A program made the position numbers and the translations under genes. From the NCBI GenBank assembly GCA_910586735.1, contig CAJUJW010000032.1:1-28262 (forward strand): 28,262 nucleotides of DNA. Direction: 5' to 3'. The notes under the pieces are model-generated. The model saw nothing but the letters and a program-made list of their open reading frames with translations. It did no database searches and was not told the DNA's origin. Each line of letters starts with the position of its first letter. Position 1 is the first letter of the stretch. Source of the DNA: an uncultured Oscillibacter sp. GTDB taxonomy: Bacteria > Bacillota > Clostridia > Oscillospirales > Oscillospiraceae. Shown in pieces: positions 20,986 to 28,262 of this stretch.

Positions 20986-22182
20986 TTGAAGATCGGCGTA
21001 TACGGCGGCGCCTTCAACCCGCCGCACCTGGGACATATTACCGCCGCCCGGGCGGTATTCGAGCTTTTGAAGCTGGATAAACTCTTGATAATTCCAACGG
21101 GGCGCCCGCCCCACAAAACCCTGCCCCCCGGCACGCCCGCGCCGGACCAGCGGCTGGAGCTCAGCCGTCTGGCGGCGGAACAGACCGGCCTGGGAGACCG
21201 GATTGAGGTCTCGGACATGGAGCTCCGGCGGGAGGGGAACAGCTACACCGCCGACACCCTGGCCCGCTTGAAGGAGCAGTACCCGGAGGACGAGCTCTGG
21301 CTGCTGATGGGGGCGGACATGTTCCTCACCCTCCAGTCCTGGCGGGAGCCGGAACGCATCCTCTCCCTGGCGGGCATCGCTGCCTTCGGGCGAAGCGAGG
21401 CGGACACGGAGGCGCTGTTTTCCGTCCAGCGGGACTACCTCTACCGTGCCTACCCCCAGGCCCGGATTTTCACCCTCAGCGTCCCCGGCGTGGTGGACGT
21501 GTCCTCCTCCGAACTGCGGGAAAAGCTGGTCCGGGGAGAGGGGGGCGGCCTCCTGGCCCCGGCGGTGTACGGCTACATCCTCCGAGAAAAGCTCTACGGC
21601 ACGGCGGAGGACCTGAAACATCTGCCCCTGGAGCGCCTGCGGCCCGTGGCCCTCAGCTGCCTGAACCACCGGCGCATTCCCCACGTCCTGGGCACCGAGC
21701 AGGAGGCCATCCACCTGGCGGAACGCTGGGGGGCGGACGTGAACAAGGCCCGGCGGGCCGCCCTGCTCCACGACTGCACCAAAAAGCTGAACCTCCCGGA
21801 ACAGCTGGCCGTGGCGGAACGGTTCCATGTCCCCCTGGACGAGATGGAGCGGCGGGAGATCAAGCTCCTCCACGCCAAGACCGGCGCGGGCATCGCCGAA
21901 GCCGTCTTCGGAACGGACGGGGAGATGACGAACGCCATCCGCTGGCACACCACCGGAAGAGGCGGCATGACATTGCTGGAGAAGATTATTTATCTCGCGG
22001 ACTACATCGAGCCCACCCGGGATTTCCCCGGCGTGGAGGAACTGCGGAGGCGCTGCTATGAGGACCTGGACGCGGGACTTCTGCTGGGCCTGGAGATGAC
22101 CATCCGGGAGATGGAGGAGCGGAACGCTCCCATACACCCCAAAACCCTGGAGGCCAGGGACGCGCTGAAAGGACAGAGATAG
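20986..22182 (+). CDS. nadD: Fusion of nicotinate-mononucleotide adenylyltransferase (NadD) and YqeK HD-domain Ap4A hydrolase
   Basis: The 398-residue product joins two enzymes that are usually separate neighbouring genes. Residues 1 to about 200 are NadD: GVYGGAFNPPHLGHI nucleotide-binding motif, PTGRPPHK, LLMGADMFLTLQSWREPERI and the VSSSELREKLVRG box, making NaAD from NaMN and ATP. Residues about 210-395 are a YqeK-type HD phosphohydrolase, which cleaves Ap4A to ADP: HRRIPHVLGTEQEAIHLAERW, the metal-binding ALLHDCTK, then LLHAKTGAGIAEAVF, IRWHTTG, YLADYIEPTRDFPGVEELR. No internal stop or restart separates them. The start is TTG at 20986, with AAGGAGG 8 bases upstream. The fusion would tie NAD synthesis to removal of the alarmone Ap4A. 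Confidence 0.93.
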   Translation: MKIGVYGGAFNPPHLGHITAARAVFELLKLDKLLIIPTGRPPHKTLPPGTPAPDQRLELSRLAAEQTGLGDRIEVSDMELRREGNSYTADTLARLKEQYPEDELWLLMGADMFLTLQSWREPERILSLAGIAAFGRSEADTEALFSVQRDYLYRAYPQARIFTLSVPGVVDVSSSELREKLVRGEGGGLLAPAVYGYILREKLYGTAEDLKHLPLERLRPVALSCLNHRRIPHVLGTEQEAIHLAERWGADVNKARRAALLHDCTKKLNLPEQLAVAERFHVPLDEMERREIKLLHAKTGAGIAEAVFGTDGEMTNAIRWHTTGRGGMTLLEKIIYLADYIEPTRDFPGVEELRRRCYEDLDAGLLLGLEMTIREMEERNAPIHPKTLEARDALKGQR

Positions 22183-22186
22183 AGGC

Positions 22187-23860
22187 ATGAGCAAGGTTGG
22201 AAAGCGGCTGGCGTCCAGCGAGAAAAAACCCGAGCGGAAGGGAAAGCTGACCCGCCAGCAGATTGTTTTAATTGTGGTTGTCATTTTACTGGCCGTCCTC
22301 CTGGCGGCGGTGCTGGCCGTTCGGAGTCTGTTCGTCCGGCCCGAGCTGCCCGCGCGGAACGACCCCCAGAAAACCGTGGACGCCGACGGCGGCGGAGAGC
22401 CCGACGGGCCGGAGGAAATCGACTACGGCGACGGCATCCGCCCCCGGGGCGGCGACGGAGAGCGCAAGAGCGCGGACTATTATACGGTTCTCATCCTGGG
22501 CCGGGACACCGGCGGCGGAGGAAACACGGACACCATCCTCCTGGCCAGCTACGACGTGACGAACCAAAAGGCCACCGTCATGTCCATCCCCCGGGACACC
22601 ATGGTCAACGTCCCCTGGGACATCAAACGGATCAATTCCGTCTACAACTACTACGGCGGCGGGGAAAAGGGCCTCCAGCACCTCTACAAGGAGATCGCCC
22701 AGCTGGTGGGCTTCGAGCCCGACTTCCAGGTGGTTGTGGAGTGGGACGCCGTGGGCGCCATTGTGGACGCCATCGGCGGGGTCTACTTCGACGTGCCCCT
22801 GGACATGAACTATGAAGACCCCTATCAGGACCTGGTCATCCACCAGGCCAAGGGCTACCGCCTCCTCAGCGGGGACGACGCCATGCAGGTTCTCCGCTAC
22901 CGCCACGACAACCGGAGAAACGGCGTGACGAAGGGCTACCCGGACGGGGACCTGGGCCGCATCAAGACTCAGCAGGCATTCCTGAAAGCCATGGTGGAGC
23001 AGGTGCTGAAGCCCAAGAACATGACCAAGGCCGGTCCCCTCATCGAGGTCTTCAAGAAAAACGTGGAGACGGACCTGAGCTTCCAGAACATCCTCTGGTT
23101 CGCCCAGTCGGCGGTTCTGGGCGGGCTGAAAATGGAGAACGTGAACTTCCTCACCATGCCCAACGTGGGAAAATACGCCTACAGCCGCAGTGTGGACAAA
23201 ATGACCGGCGGCCGGCAGCGGACCCAGTCCTACGTGGTCCCCAGCGCCAAGAAGCTGCTGGACCTGGTGAACAACGAGCTCAGCCCCTTCACCGAGGTCT
23301 TCACCATGCGGGACCTGGACATCATGTCCGTCAACGCCGACGGGTCCGTCAGCTCCTCCACGGGCTATGTGGAGGACAAACAGGCGGCCCTCCCGCCCCT
23401 CAGCCCCAAGACTGAGGAGGAAACGCCCAAGGTGGACGAAAACGGCTATCCCATCGACCCGGAGACGGGCCTGCCCATCACCGTGGACCCGGAGACCGGG
23501 GAGCCCATCATCCCCATTGACCCGGAGACCGGAGAGCCCCTCACCCCGCCGGACACGACCGCCAACCCCGCTGAAAACGGCGGCCAGACCGGAAACAGCG
23601 GAGAGGCTGGAAACGGCGGCCAGACCGGAACCGGCGGTGAGACCGGAACCCCGGACCCCTCCAATCCGCCGTCCTCCGGCACAACGACGGCGCCGGAGAC
23701 CCCCGCCGGAGGGACGGCGGACCCCTCTGGGCAGGAACCGTCCAACCCGGAGACGCCCCCCGCCCCCGCGGAGCCCGCCCCCGCGCCGGAGACCCCCTCG
23801 GACCCCCAGCCCCCGGCGGACCCCGGCTTTGCCCTCATCGGGCCCGACCCCGCCGCGTGA
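22187..23860 (+). CDS. LytR-CpsA-Psr (LCP) family cell-wall polymer ligase with long proline-rich tail
   Basis: The 557-residue type II membrane protein has a basic cytoplasmic start, one membrane helix (about 24-46) and an outward LCP domain at about 95-260. The LCP motifs are LILGRDTGGGGNTDTILLASYD, SIPRDTM near 133, VEWDAVGAIVDAIGGVYFDVP, and RYRHDNRRNG with LGRIKTQQAFLKAM. LCP enzymes move lipid-linked glycopolymers onto peptidoglycan. From about residue 390 onward comes a low-complexity tail: three DPETG repeats (starting at 424, 434 and 445), then a Gly/Thr/Asn stretch and a Pro/Ala/Glu-rich end. The tail is probably unstructured and may span or bind the wall. It starts 4 bases after nadD-yqeK, with only a weak GAGG site, so coupling is likely. 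The nadD-yqeK-lcp-rsfS order is common in Clostridia. Confidence 0.92.
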   Translation: MSKVGKRLASSEKKPERKGKLTRQQIVLIVVVILLAVLLAAVLAVRSLFVRPELPARNDPQKTVDADGGGEPDGPEEIDYGDGIRPRGGDGERKSADYYTVLILGRDTGGGGNTDTILLASYDVTNQKATVMSIPRDTMVNVPWDIKRINSVYNYYGGGEKGLQHLYKEIAQLVGFEPDFQVVVEWDAVGAIVDAIGGVYFDVPLDMNYEDPYQDLVIHQAKGYRLLSGDDAMQVLRYRHDNRRNGVTKGYPDGDLGRIKTQQAFLKAMVEQVLKPKNMTKAGPLIEVFKKNVETDLSFQNILWFAQSAVLGGLKMENVNFLTMPNVGKYAYSRSVDKMTGGRQRTQSYVVPSAKKLLDLVNNELSPFTEVFTMRDLDIMSVNADGSVSSSTGYVEDKQAALPPLSPKTEEETPKVDENGYPIDPETGLPITVDPETGEPIIPIDPETGEPLTPPDTTANPAENGGQTGNSGEAGNGGQTGTGGETGTPDPSNPPSSGTTTAPETPAGGTADPSGQEPSNPETPPAPAEPAPAPETPSDPQPPADPGFALIGPDPAA

Positions 23861-23900
23861 GAACACCATTGACATATTATCTGGAAAGAGAGGAACGCGT

Positions 23901-24263
23901 ATGACACCGAAAGAGCTGGCCATCATCGCCGCCAAGGCCCTGGACGAAAAGAAGGGAAAGGAAATCAGCGCCATTGAAATCACGGACCTGACCACCCTGG
24001 CGGACTACTTTGTCATTGCCACCGGCGGGTCCAACACCCAGATCAACGCCCTGTGCGACTCGGTGGAAAAGGCCATGAAGGAACAGGCCGGGGAGGCCCC
24101 CCTCCACCGGGAGGGCCACCGGGACGGCACCTGGGTACTGCTGGACTACGGCTGCGTGGCGGTTCACGTGTTCTCCCAGGAGGCCCGGGAGTTCTACGAC
24201 CTGGAGCGCCTCTGGTCCGACGGGAAGCCCCTGGACCTGTCCGGCGTGCTGAGCGCCGACTGA
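23901..24263 (+). CDS. rsfS: Ribosome silencing factor RsfS (RsfA/Iojap family)
   Basis: The 120-residue protein matches the whole RsfS family: LAIIAAKALDEKKGKEISAIEI, the signature TTLADYFVIATGGSNTQINAL, GHRDGTWVLLDYGCVAVHVFSQEAREFYDLERLW. It binds protein L14 of the large ribosomal subunit and blocks subunit joining when nutrients are short. The start at ATG 23901 has AGAGAGGAA about 7 bases upstream. The frame is open far upstream, but that part is a shadow of the LCP tail. It lies 40 bases after the LCP gene and is the last gene before a strong terminator. Confidence 0.95.
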   Translation: MTPKELAIIAAKALDEKKGKEISAIEITDLTTLADYFVIATGGSNTQINALCDSVEKAMKEQAGEAPLHREGHRDGTWVLLDYGCVAVHVFSQEAREFYDLERLWSDGKPLDLSGVLSAD

Positions 24264-24277
24264 GCGGAGATAAAAAG

Positions 24278-24309
24278 CGGGAGAGAGGCTGTGCCTCCCT
24301 CCCGTTTTT
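24278..24309 (+). terminator. Intrinsic terminator of the rph-rsfS cluster
   Basis: CGGGAGaGAGGC (24278-24289) and GCCTCcCTCCCG (24293-24304) pair with one mismatch around TGT, followed by five T residues, 14 bases after the rsfS stop. Confidence 0.85.
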
Positions 24310-24326
24310 CTTGTGTATCGGCGGCG

Positions 24327-27300
24327 TCATCGGTTCCTGATGACGTTTTTTAGGGTCTCCAGCAGTTTCTCAATGTCGATGGGCTTGGAGATGTGCCCGT
24401 TCATGCCGCATTTCAGGGCCGTCTGTTTGTCCTCCTCGAAGGCGTTGGCCGTCATGGCCAGAATGGGAATGCCCGAGAGGGCCGGGTCCTCCAGGGCCCG
24501 GATGGACCGGGTGGCCTCATAGCCGTTCATGACAGGCATCTGCACGTCCATCAGCACCAGCTGATAGTACCCCGGCTCGGACCGCGCCAGCATGTTCAGG
24601 GCGGCGCGCCCGTTCTCCGCGATCTCCACGGTGAAGCCCGCCTCTTCCAGGATGGCCTGGGCGATTTCCTGGTTCAGCTCGTTGTCCTCCGCCAGCAGGA
24701 TGCGGCCCAGGGTCAGGGGCGGCTCGGCCTCTCTCCCGGCCTCCTCCCCGTCCTTCTCCGAGGATTCGTCCACGCTCACCACGGAGAGCAGGCAGTCCCG
24801 CAGCTCGGAGAGGAACAGGGGCTTGCCGCAGAAGGCGGTGACTCCGGCCTCCTTGGCCTCCTCCTCGATGTCGGCCCAGTCGTAGGCCGTGAGGACGATA
24901 ATGGGCACGCCCTCCCCGCATTCCTTGCGGATGCGCCGGGTGACCTCGCTGCCGTTCATGTCCGGCAGCAGCCAGTCGATGATGTAAACGGAGTAGTTGT
25001 CCCGCCGCATGACGGACTGGCGGGTGCGCAGCACCGCCTCCTTGCCGGAGAGGGTCCATTCCGCCCGCATGCCGATTTGCTGGAGCATGCAGGAGACGCT
25101 GTCGCAGGTGTTGAAGTCGTCGTCCACCACCAGGGCGCGGCAGCCGGAGAGCTCCGGGATGGTGGTGGGCTGCTTCTCGTCGGAGCAGAGACGGAAGGTG
25201 AGGTCCACGGAGAATTCCGTCCCTACGCCCTGGCGGCTCTTGACGTGGATGGAGCCGTTCATCATCTCCACGATGTTCCGGGTAATGGCCATGCCCAGGC
25301 CGGTGCCTTGGATGCCGCTGGTGGTGGAGTTCCGCTCCCGCTCAAAGGGCTCGAAGATGTGGGCGACGAACTCCTCGCTCATGCCAATGCCGGTGTCCCG
25401 GACGCTGAACTCATAGGCGGCGTGGCCCGCCGGGGCAGAGGGCTTCTCCGTTACCCGGATGCTGACGATGCCCCCGGCGGGGGTGTACTTGATGGAGTTG
25501 CCCAGCAGGTTCAAGAGGATCTGGTTCAGCCGCAGCCGATCGCAGAGGATGTCCTCGTGAATCACGTCCACGGCGTCCATGTAAAGCTCCAGCTGCTTGG
25601 CGTGGACGTCCGCCTGGACGATGCTCCGCAGGCCGTGGAGAATGTCCGGCAGGGAGCAGGGCTTTTCGTCCAGGTACATCTTGCCGCTTTCGATGCGGCT
25701 CATATCCAGCACGTCGTTGATGAGGCTGAGGAGGTGGTTGCCGGAGGTCATGATTTTTTTCAGGTACTCCTCCACCTGTTCCCGGTTGTCAATGTGGGTG
25801 CTGGCCAGGGCTGTGAAGCCTATAATGGCGTTCATGGGGGTGCGGATGTCGTGGGACATGTTGGAGAGGAAGACGCTTTTTGCCTTGCTGGCCCGGTTGG
25901 CCTGGGCCAGGGCGTCCTCCAGCAGACTCTTCTTCTCCATCTCGGACCGGGTCTCCTCGTCCACGCTGCGGAAGCCGACGACCACGCCCCGGCTGGTCAC
26001 CCAGTCCCCGATGGGCACGGCCTTCATCTGGAAATAGCGGACCTCGCCGCCGCAGACGGTCCGGTAGTTGAGATAGTATATGCCGCGGTCCTGAAGCTCC
26101 CGGGCCAGAGCGTCCCCGGTGAAGATCCGGCGGATCAGGTCCCGGTCGTCCACGTAAACGCAGGTCTGGATGTAGTTCTCCATGGACTCCTCCATGGGGA
26201 GCTCTCCCTGAAAAAGGCGGTCCAAAATGCCGTAGGGGCAGGCGTGGGTCCGCAGGGCGCTGCCTCTGCGGGTATCCAGATCGAAATAGCACACCAGGTT
26301 ATAGTCCGTGCTGAGAGCCTGCACCAGCTCCTGGTGGCGGCGCTCCTTGCGGAGCTGCTCCTCCTGCTCCTTTTGCTTCTGGGCGGTGCAGTCCAGGAGG
26401 TAGCGCTGGTAGACCAGCTCGCCGCCCTCCTCAATGAGCTTCACATTGCCCATGATATGGAGGATGCTCCCGTTGTCGTGCCGGATCCGGTATTCCACGC
26501 TGACGCTGTCCCCCGGCGTTTTCAGGGACGTGATGCAGGAGCGCAGCATCTCCCGGTCCTCCTCCATCACGGAAGTGGCGATGAAATCAAAACCGTCCTG
26601 AACCATTTCCTCCTGGGATTGATACCCCAGAATCTCCAGGGCGGCCCGGTTGATACTGATGACCCGAGACCCGTCCAGGCTGCTGCACAGCACGCCGCAG
26701 TCCATGGTGGTGAACAGGGTCTCCAGAGTCTGGTTCTCCCGGCGGAGCTCCTCCTCATAGGCCCGTTCCCGGGTCACGTCGATGCCGACGCCCACGGTGC
26801 CCATGACGCTGCCGTCCAAATCGTACAGGGGGGACTTGTAGGTGGTCAGCAGCCGGGTGCCCTCGCCGGTCTGAACGGATTCCTCCGCCACGCTGGTCTT
26901 TTTTGTCTCCATGACGATCCGCTCGGACTCGATGCAGCCGGGGTCGTCAAACTCCACGTCCCAAATGTAGGCGTGCCGCCGGCCCTGGACCTGCTCCTTG
27001 GTTTTGTTCACGGTTTGGCAAAAGCTGTCGTTTACCTTCTCGTGGACGCCGTCCTTGGTTTTGTACCAGACCAGATTGGGCACGCTGTTTATGGCGGCCT
27101 CCAGGTACTGCCGCGCCTCCCAGAGGTCCTTCTCCTGCCGGAAGGTCCGCTGCCACTTCTGGAAGCGGAAAAGGAGCTCCTCCCCGCTCATGGGCAGAGT
27201 CCACACGTCGATCAGGGCGGGGAGCAGGCCCGTCAGGTCCGTCTCCCGGTCCGCCAGGACGATAAGCTCTCCGCTGCCCGCCGAAAGATCCCGGACGGCC

Positions 27301-27485
27301 TGGGCGGCGTCCAGCCCCGTAAGGTCGGCAAAGATCGCGCCGGCCTGAGCGGCCAGGGCGGAGTCCGGCTCTTCGCTCTCCAGGAAGGTGTGGGTGAAGT
27401 GGTCCAGGGGAGCGGCGTCCCGCAGGGGGGCGAAGAGCTCCCGCCGGCGTCCGACGCAGTAGAGCCGCAGATGACAATGATACAT
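24327..27485 (-). CDS. Hybrid sensor histidine kinase with PAS domains and two C-terminal receivers
   Basis: The 1052-residue protein appears cytoplasmic; no membrane segment is seen. Residues 1-110 look like a degenerate receiver-like domain with no clear phospho-acceptor. PAS-type domains follow at about 125-245 (NSVPNLVWYKTKDG.., GVGIDVTRERAYEEE), 255-375 (LFTTMDCGVLCSSLDGSRV, EYRIRHDNGSI) and, more weakly, 390-515. The HisKA box NMSHDIRTPMNAIIGF has His545. The ATPase domain shows NQILLNLLGNSIKYTP (about 660), DTGIGMSEEF and GTGLGMAI. Receivers have Asp837 (IIDWLLPDMNG) and Asp980 (LVLMDVQMPVMNG). No HPt or output domain is present, so phosphate must pass to a partner elsewhere. The start at 27485 has AAGGAGAA upstream. 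The gene stands alone with its own promoter; no response regulator gene is adjacent. Confidence 0.93.
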   Translation of the reverse strand: MYHCHLRLYCVGRRRELFAPLRDAAPLDHFTHTFLESEEPDSALAAQAGAIFADLTGLDAAQAVRDLSAGSGELIVLADRETDLTGLLPALIDVWTLPMSGEELLFRFQKWQRTFRQEKDLWEARQYLEAAINSVPNLVWYKTKDGVHEKVNDSFCQTVNKTKEQVQGRRHAYIWDVEFDDPGCIESERIVMETKKTSVAEESVQTGEGTRLLTTYKSPLYDLDGSVMGTVGVGIDVTRERAYEEELRRENQTLETLFTTMDCGVLCSSLDGSRVISINRAALEILGYQSQEEMVQDGFDFIATSVMEEDREMLRSCITSLKTPGDSVSVEYRIRHDNGSILHIMGNVKLIEEGGELVYQRYLLDCTAQKQKEQEEQLRKERRHQELVQALSTDYNLVCYFDLDTRRGSALRTHACPYGILDRLFQGELPMEESMENYIQTCVYVDDRDLIRRIFTGDALARELQDRGIYYLNYRTVCGGEVRYFQMKAVPIGDWVTSRGVVVGFRSVDEETRSEMEKKSLLEDALAQANRASKAKSVFLSNMSHDIRTPMNAIIGFTALASTHIDNREQVEEYLKKIMTSGNHLLSLINDVLDMSRIESGKMYLDEKPCSLPDILHGLRSIVQADVHAKQLELYMDAVDVIHEDILCDRLRLNQILLNLLGNSIKYTPAGGIVSIRVTEKPSAPAGHAAYEFSVRDTGIGMSEEFVAHIFEPFERERNSTTSGIQGTGLGMAITRNIVEMMNGSIHVKSRQGVGTEFSVDLTFRLCSDEKQPTTIPELSGCRALVVDDDFNTCDSVSCMLQQIGMRAEWTLSGKEAVLRTRQSVMRRDNYSVYIIDWLLPDMNGSEVTRRIRKECGEGVPIIVLTAYDWADIEEEAKEAGVTAFCGKPLFLSELRDCLLSVVSVDESSEKDGEEAGREAEPPLTLGRILLAEDNELNQEIAQAILEEAGFTVEIAENGRAALNMLARSEPGYYQLVLMDVQMPVMNGYEATRSIRALEDPALSGIPILAMTANAFEEDKQTALKCGMNGHISKPIDIEKLLETLKNVIRNR

Positions 27486-27583
27486 AGGTGTTCTCCTTCA
27501 TATCGTCCCATATGGCTGGGTGTAAAGGGCGGGTTTTCACAGGGGGGAGGGGAGTCGCCCCGCCGAATTCTTCTCAATCCTAT

Positions 27584-27612
27584 ATTTTAACTGCAAAAGG
27601 ACTCTATGTCAA
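27584..27612 (-). promoter_or_regulatory. Sigma-A promoter of the hybrid kinase gene
   Basis: Minus strand: perfect -35 TTGACA (27607-27612), 17-base spacer, -10 TAAAAT (27584-27589). The leader to the start codon is about 90 bases and GC-rich, with no clear structure. Confidence 0.75.
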
Positions 27613-27635
27613 CCGTTGAGAGGGGTTTCTGAGGG

Positions 27636-27674
27636 AAAAGAAACAGGCGCGCGGCCCCGAAAGCCGCGCGCCTG
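27636..27674 (-). terminator. Intrinsic terminator of the 81-residue protein gene
   Basis: CAGGCGCGCGGC and GCCGCGCGCCTG pair perfectly around seven bases (27644-27674). On the minus strand TTTCTTTTCC follows. It separates this gene from the kinase promoter. Confidence 0.85.
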
Positions 27675-27687
27675 AACCGCTGTGACC

Positions 27688-27933
27688 TCACACGCTGAAA
27701 TTCAGCTGGCTGTAATAGCCGTCATAGACCCGAGAGATGGGCTTGTCCGCCACGGCGGGCCGTTCCGGCCCATAGAGCAGCCGTCCGATTTTGTACCCCA
27801 CGCCGTTGATGCACACGGACTCCCCGGCGGTGTGGCCGCCGAATTTTGTCATCCAGGCCAGCGCCTCACCCACGGTGCAGCCCTGCCGCAGGCGGCCCTG
27901 CTCGTCCCAAAGCGGATCGTAACCCAATTCCAT
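27688..27933 (-). CDS. Small protein of unknown function, 81 residues
   Basis: The product has no signal peptide or membrane helix and no motif I recognise. The first part (PLWDEQGRLRQGCTVGEALAWMTKFGG) looks helical; the second (ESVCINGVGYKIGRLLYGPE..) looks beta-like, and it ends in an aromatic stretch (RVYDGYYSQLNFSV). The start at 27933 has AGGAGG about 12 bases upstream, a little far but strong. It has its own sigma-A promoter and its own terminator, which supports a real, separately transcribed gene. The codon use is slightly less GC-rich than that of the core genes nearby. Confidence 0.7.
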   Translation of the reverse strand: MELGYDPLWDEQGRLRQGCTVGEALAWMTKFGGHTAGESVCINGVGYKIGRLLYGPERPAVADKPISRVYDGYYSQLNFSV

Positions 27934-27977
27934 ATCTGCGATATCCTCCTATCGTTCTAAAAAAGCAACCGCTAGAT

Positions 27978-28006
27978 ATTGTAGTCCATCCCACGGGCAA
28001 AAGCAA
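27978..28006 (-). promoter_or_regulatory. Sigma-A promoter of the 81-residue protein gene
   Basis: Minus strand: -35 TTGCTT (28001-28006), 17-base spacer, -10 TACAAT (27978-27983). Transcription would start about 35-40 bases before the ATG at 27933. Confidence 0.6.
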
Positions 28007-28109
28007 TGACGGGAGTGGAGAAAAAAGGAAGTGATATTCGTGAAAATCATGGCTTGACAAAGGGGAAGCCAGGGCTGGTGGGGGTTTCGCGGTGGGGGAT
28101 GCTGCGGCA

Positions 28110-28150
28110 GGAATGGACAATAGATAATGGATAATGGACAATGAATAAGG
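28110..28150. repeat. AATGGACAAT/GATAATGG short repeats
   Basis: The boxes ATGGACAAT, GATAATGG, ATAATGGACAATG follow each other within 40 bases, just ahead of the dispersed repeat. The same box (TTGACAATGGACAATG) precedes the copy at 1686. The stretch has no reading frame of its own and appears to be the head of the repeat element. Confidence 0.5.
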
Positions 28151-28198
28151 TGTGGGGGGACAGGTTCCGTTTTCTGGAAGCAAGGCAGTCCCGGAAGA

Positions 28199-28262
28199 GC
28201 GGGCCGCCGGGGGCGGCGGCCCCTACGGAATGTTCTGCCGATAGGAGCAGAAGGGTGGGGGA
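28199..28262 (+). repeat. Dispersed intergenic repeat, copy B (cut by window end)
   Basis: The 64 bases match 1686-1750 with about six differences, in the same orientation, beginning with the hairpin GGGCCGCC/GGCGGCCC (28201-28222). The window ends inside or at the end of the unit. Apart from this and the short boxes at 28110-28150, the gap from 28007 to the window end holds no gene that I can see. Confidence 0.75.

Noticed and set aside
23367..23900. 178-codon extension upstream of rsfS
   Set aside because: It is an Arg/Pro-rich shadow of the LCP tail; the family start MTPKELAI and a ribosome binding site lie at 23901.
24393..27590. Open frame of more than 1000 codons on the plus strand across the hybrid kinase gene
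   Set aside because: It is antisense to a gene with full domain signatures; no ribosome binding site and a biased composition (His, Val, Gly, Leu) mark it as a shadow.

Overview
The window looks like a chromosomal segment of a GC-rich, anaerobic gut Clostridium of the Oscillospiraceae type (Flavonifractor, Oscillibacter or Lawsonibacter-like). This is an inference from high-GC Firmicutes genes with strong AGGAGG ribosome binding sites and near-consensus sigma-A promoters, a homodimeric pyruvate:ferredoxin oxidoreductase, and the gene order smc-ftsY / rph-rdgB-yhbY-nadD-yqeK-lcp-rsfS. No rRNA, tRNA, CRISPR array, transposase or integrase was seen.

Left part (1-5731). The left edge carries the 3' end of a lower-GC accessory-looking gene, followed by a strong hairpin terminator and then guaA on the minus strand. 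This guaA encodes only the ATP-pyrophosphatase half of GMP synthase. A 730-base gene-free stretch follows. It holds a cluster of GC-rich hairpins, including a dispersed repeat whose second copy lies at the right end of the window, and then a strong promoter feeding a structured leader with an intrinsic terminator in front of a KamA-family radical SAM gene. Next come a minus-strand MATE exporter and, just upstream of it, a decayed Ntn-hydrolase (choloylglycine hydrolase/linear amide hydrolase) gene.

Middle part (5732-13979). A divergent MerR-family regulator, also decayed, faces the hydrolase-MATE pair across a promoter with the 19-bp spacer and internal dyad typical of MerR control. Then, all on the minus strand, come a LytTR-domain regulator with its own palindromic operator candidate, a three-gene module (ECF sigma factor, DUF4367 membrane protein, membrane-anchored protein of unknown function), a DUF1919 protein with two perfect palindromes in its leader, and the large PFOR gene (nifJ).

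Right part (14219-27933). From a divergent promoter region the plus strand runs through smc and ftsY (chromosome condensation and membrane targeting). A 230-base gap packed with at least six consecutive inverted repeats follows. After it comes a close-packed RNA/nucleotide/ribosome cluster: rph, rdgB, a small unknown, yhbY, a nadD-yqeK fusion, an LCP cell-wall ligase with a long proline-rich tail, and rsfS. A terminator ends this cluster. On the minus strand there then lie a large orphan hybrid sensor kinase and a small protein of unknown function, each with its own sigma-A promoter. The last 230 bases are gene-free and end inside the dispersed repeat.

The core genes are ordinary. The parts most worth a second look are the structured leader in front of the KamA-like gene, the stand-alone GMP synthase ATPase subunit, the two neighbouring genes with internal deletions around an intact MerR-type promoter, and the two hairpin-dense intergenic regions.
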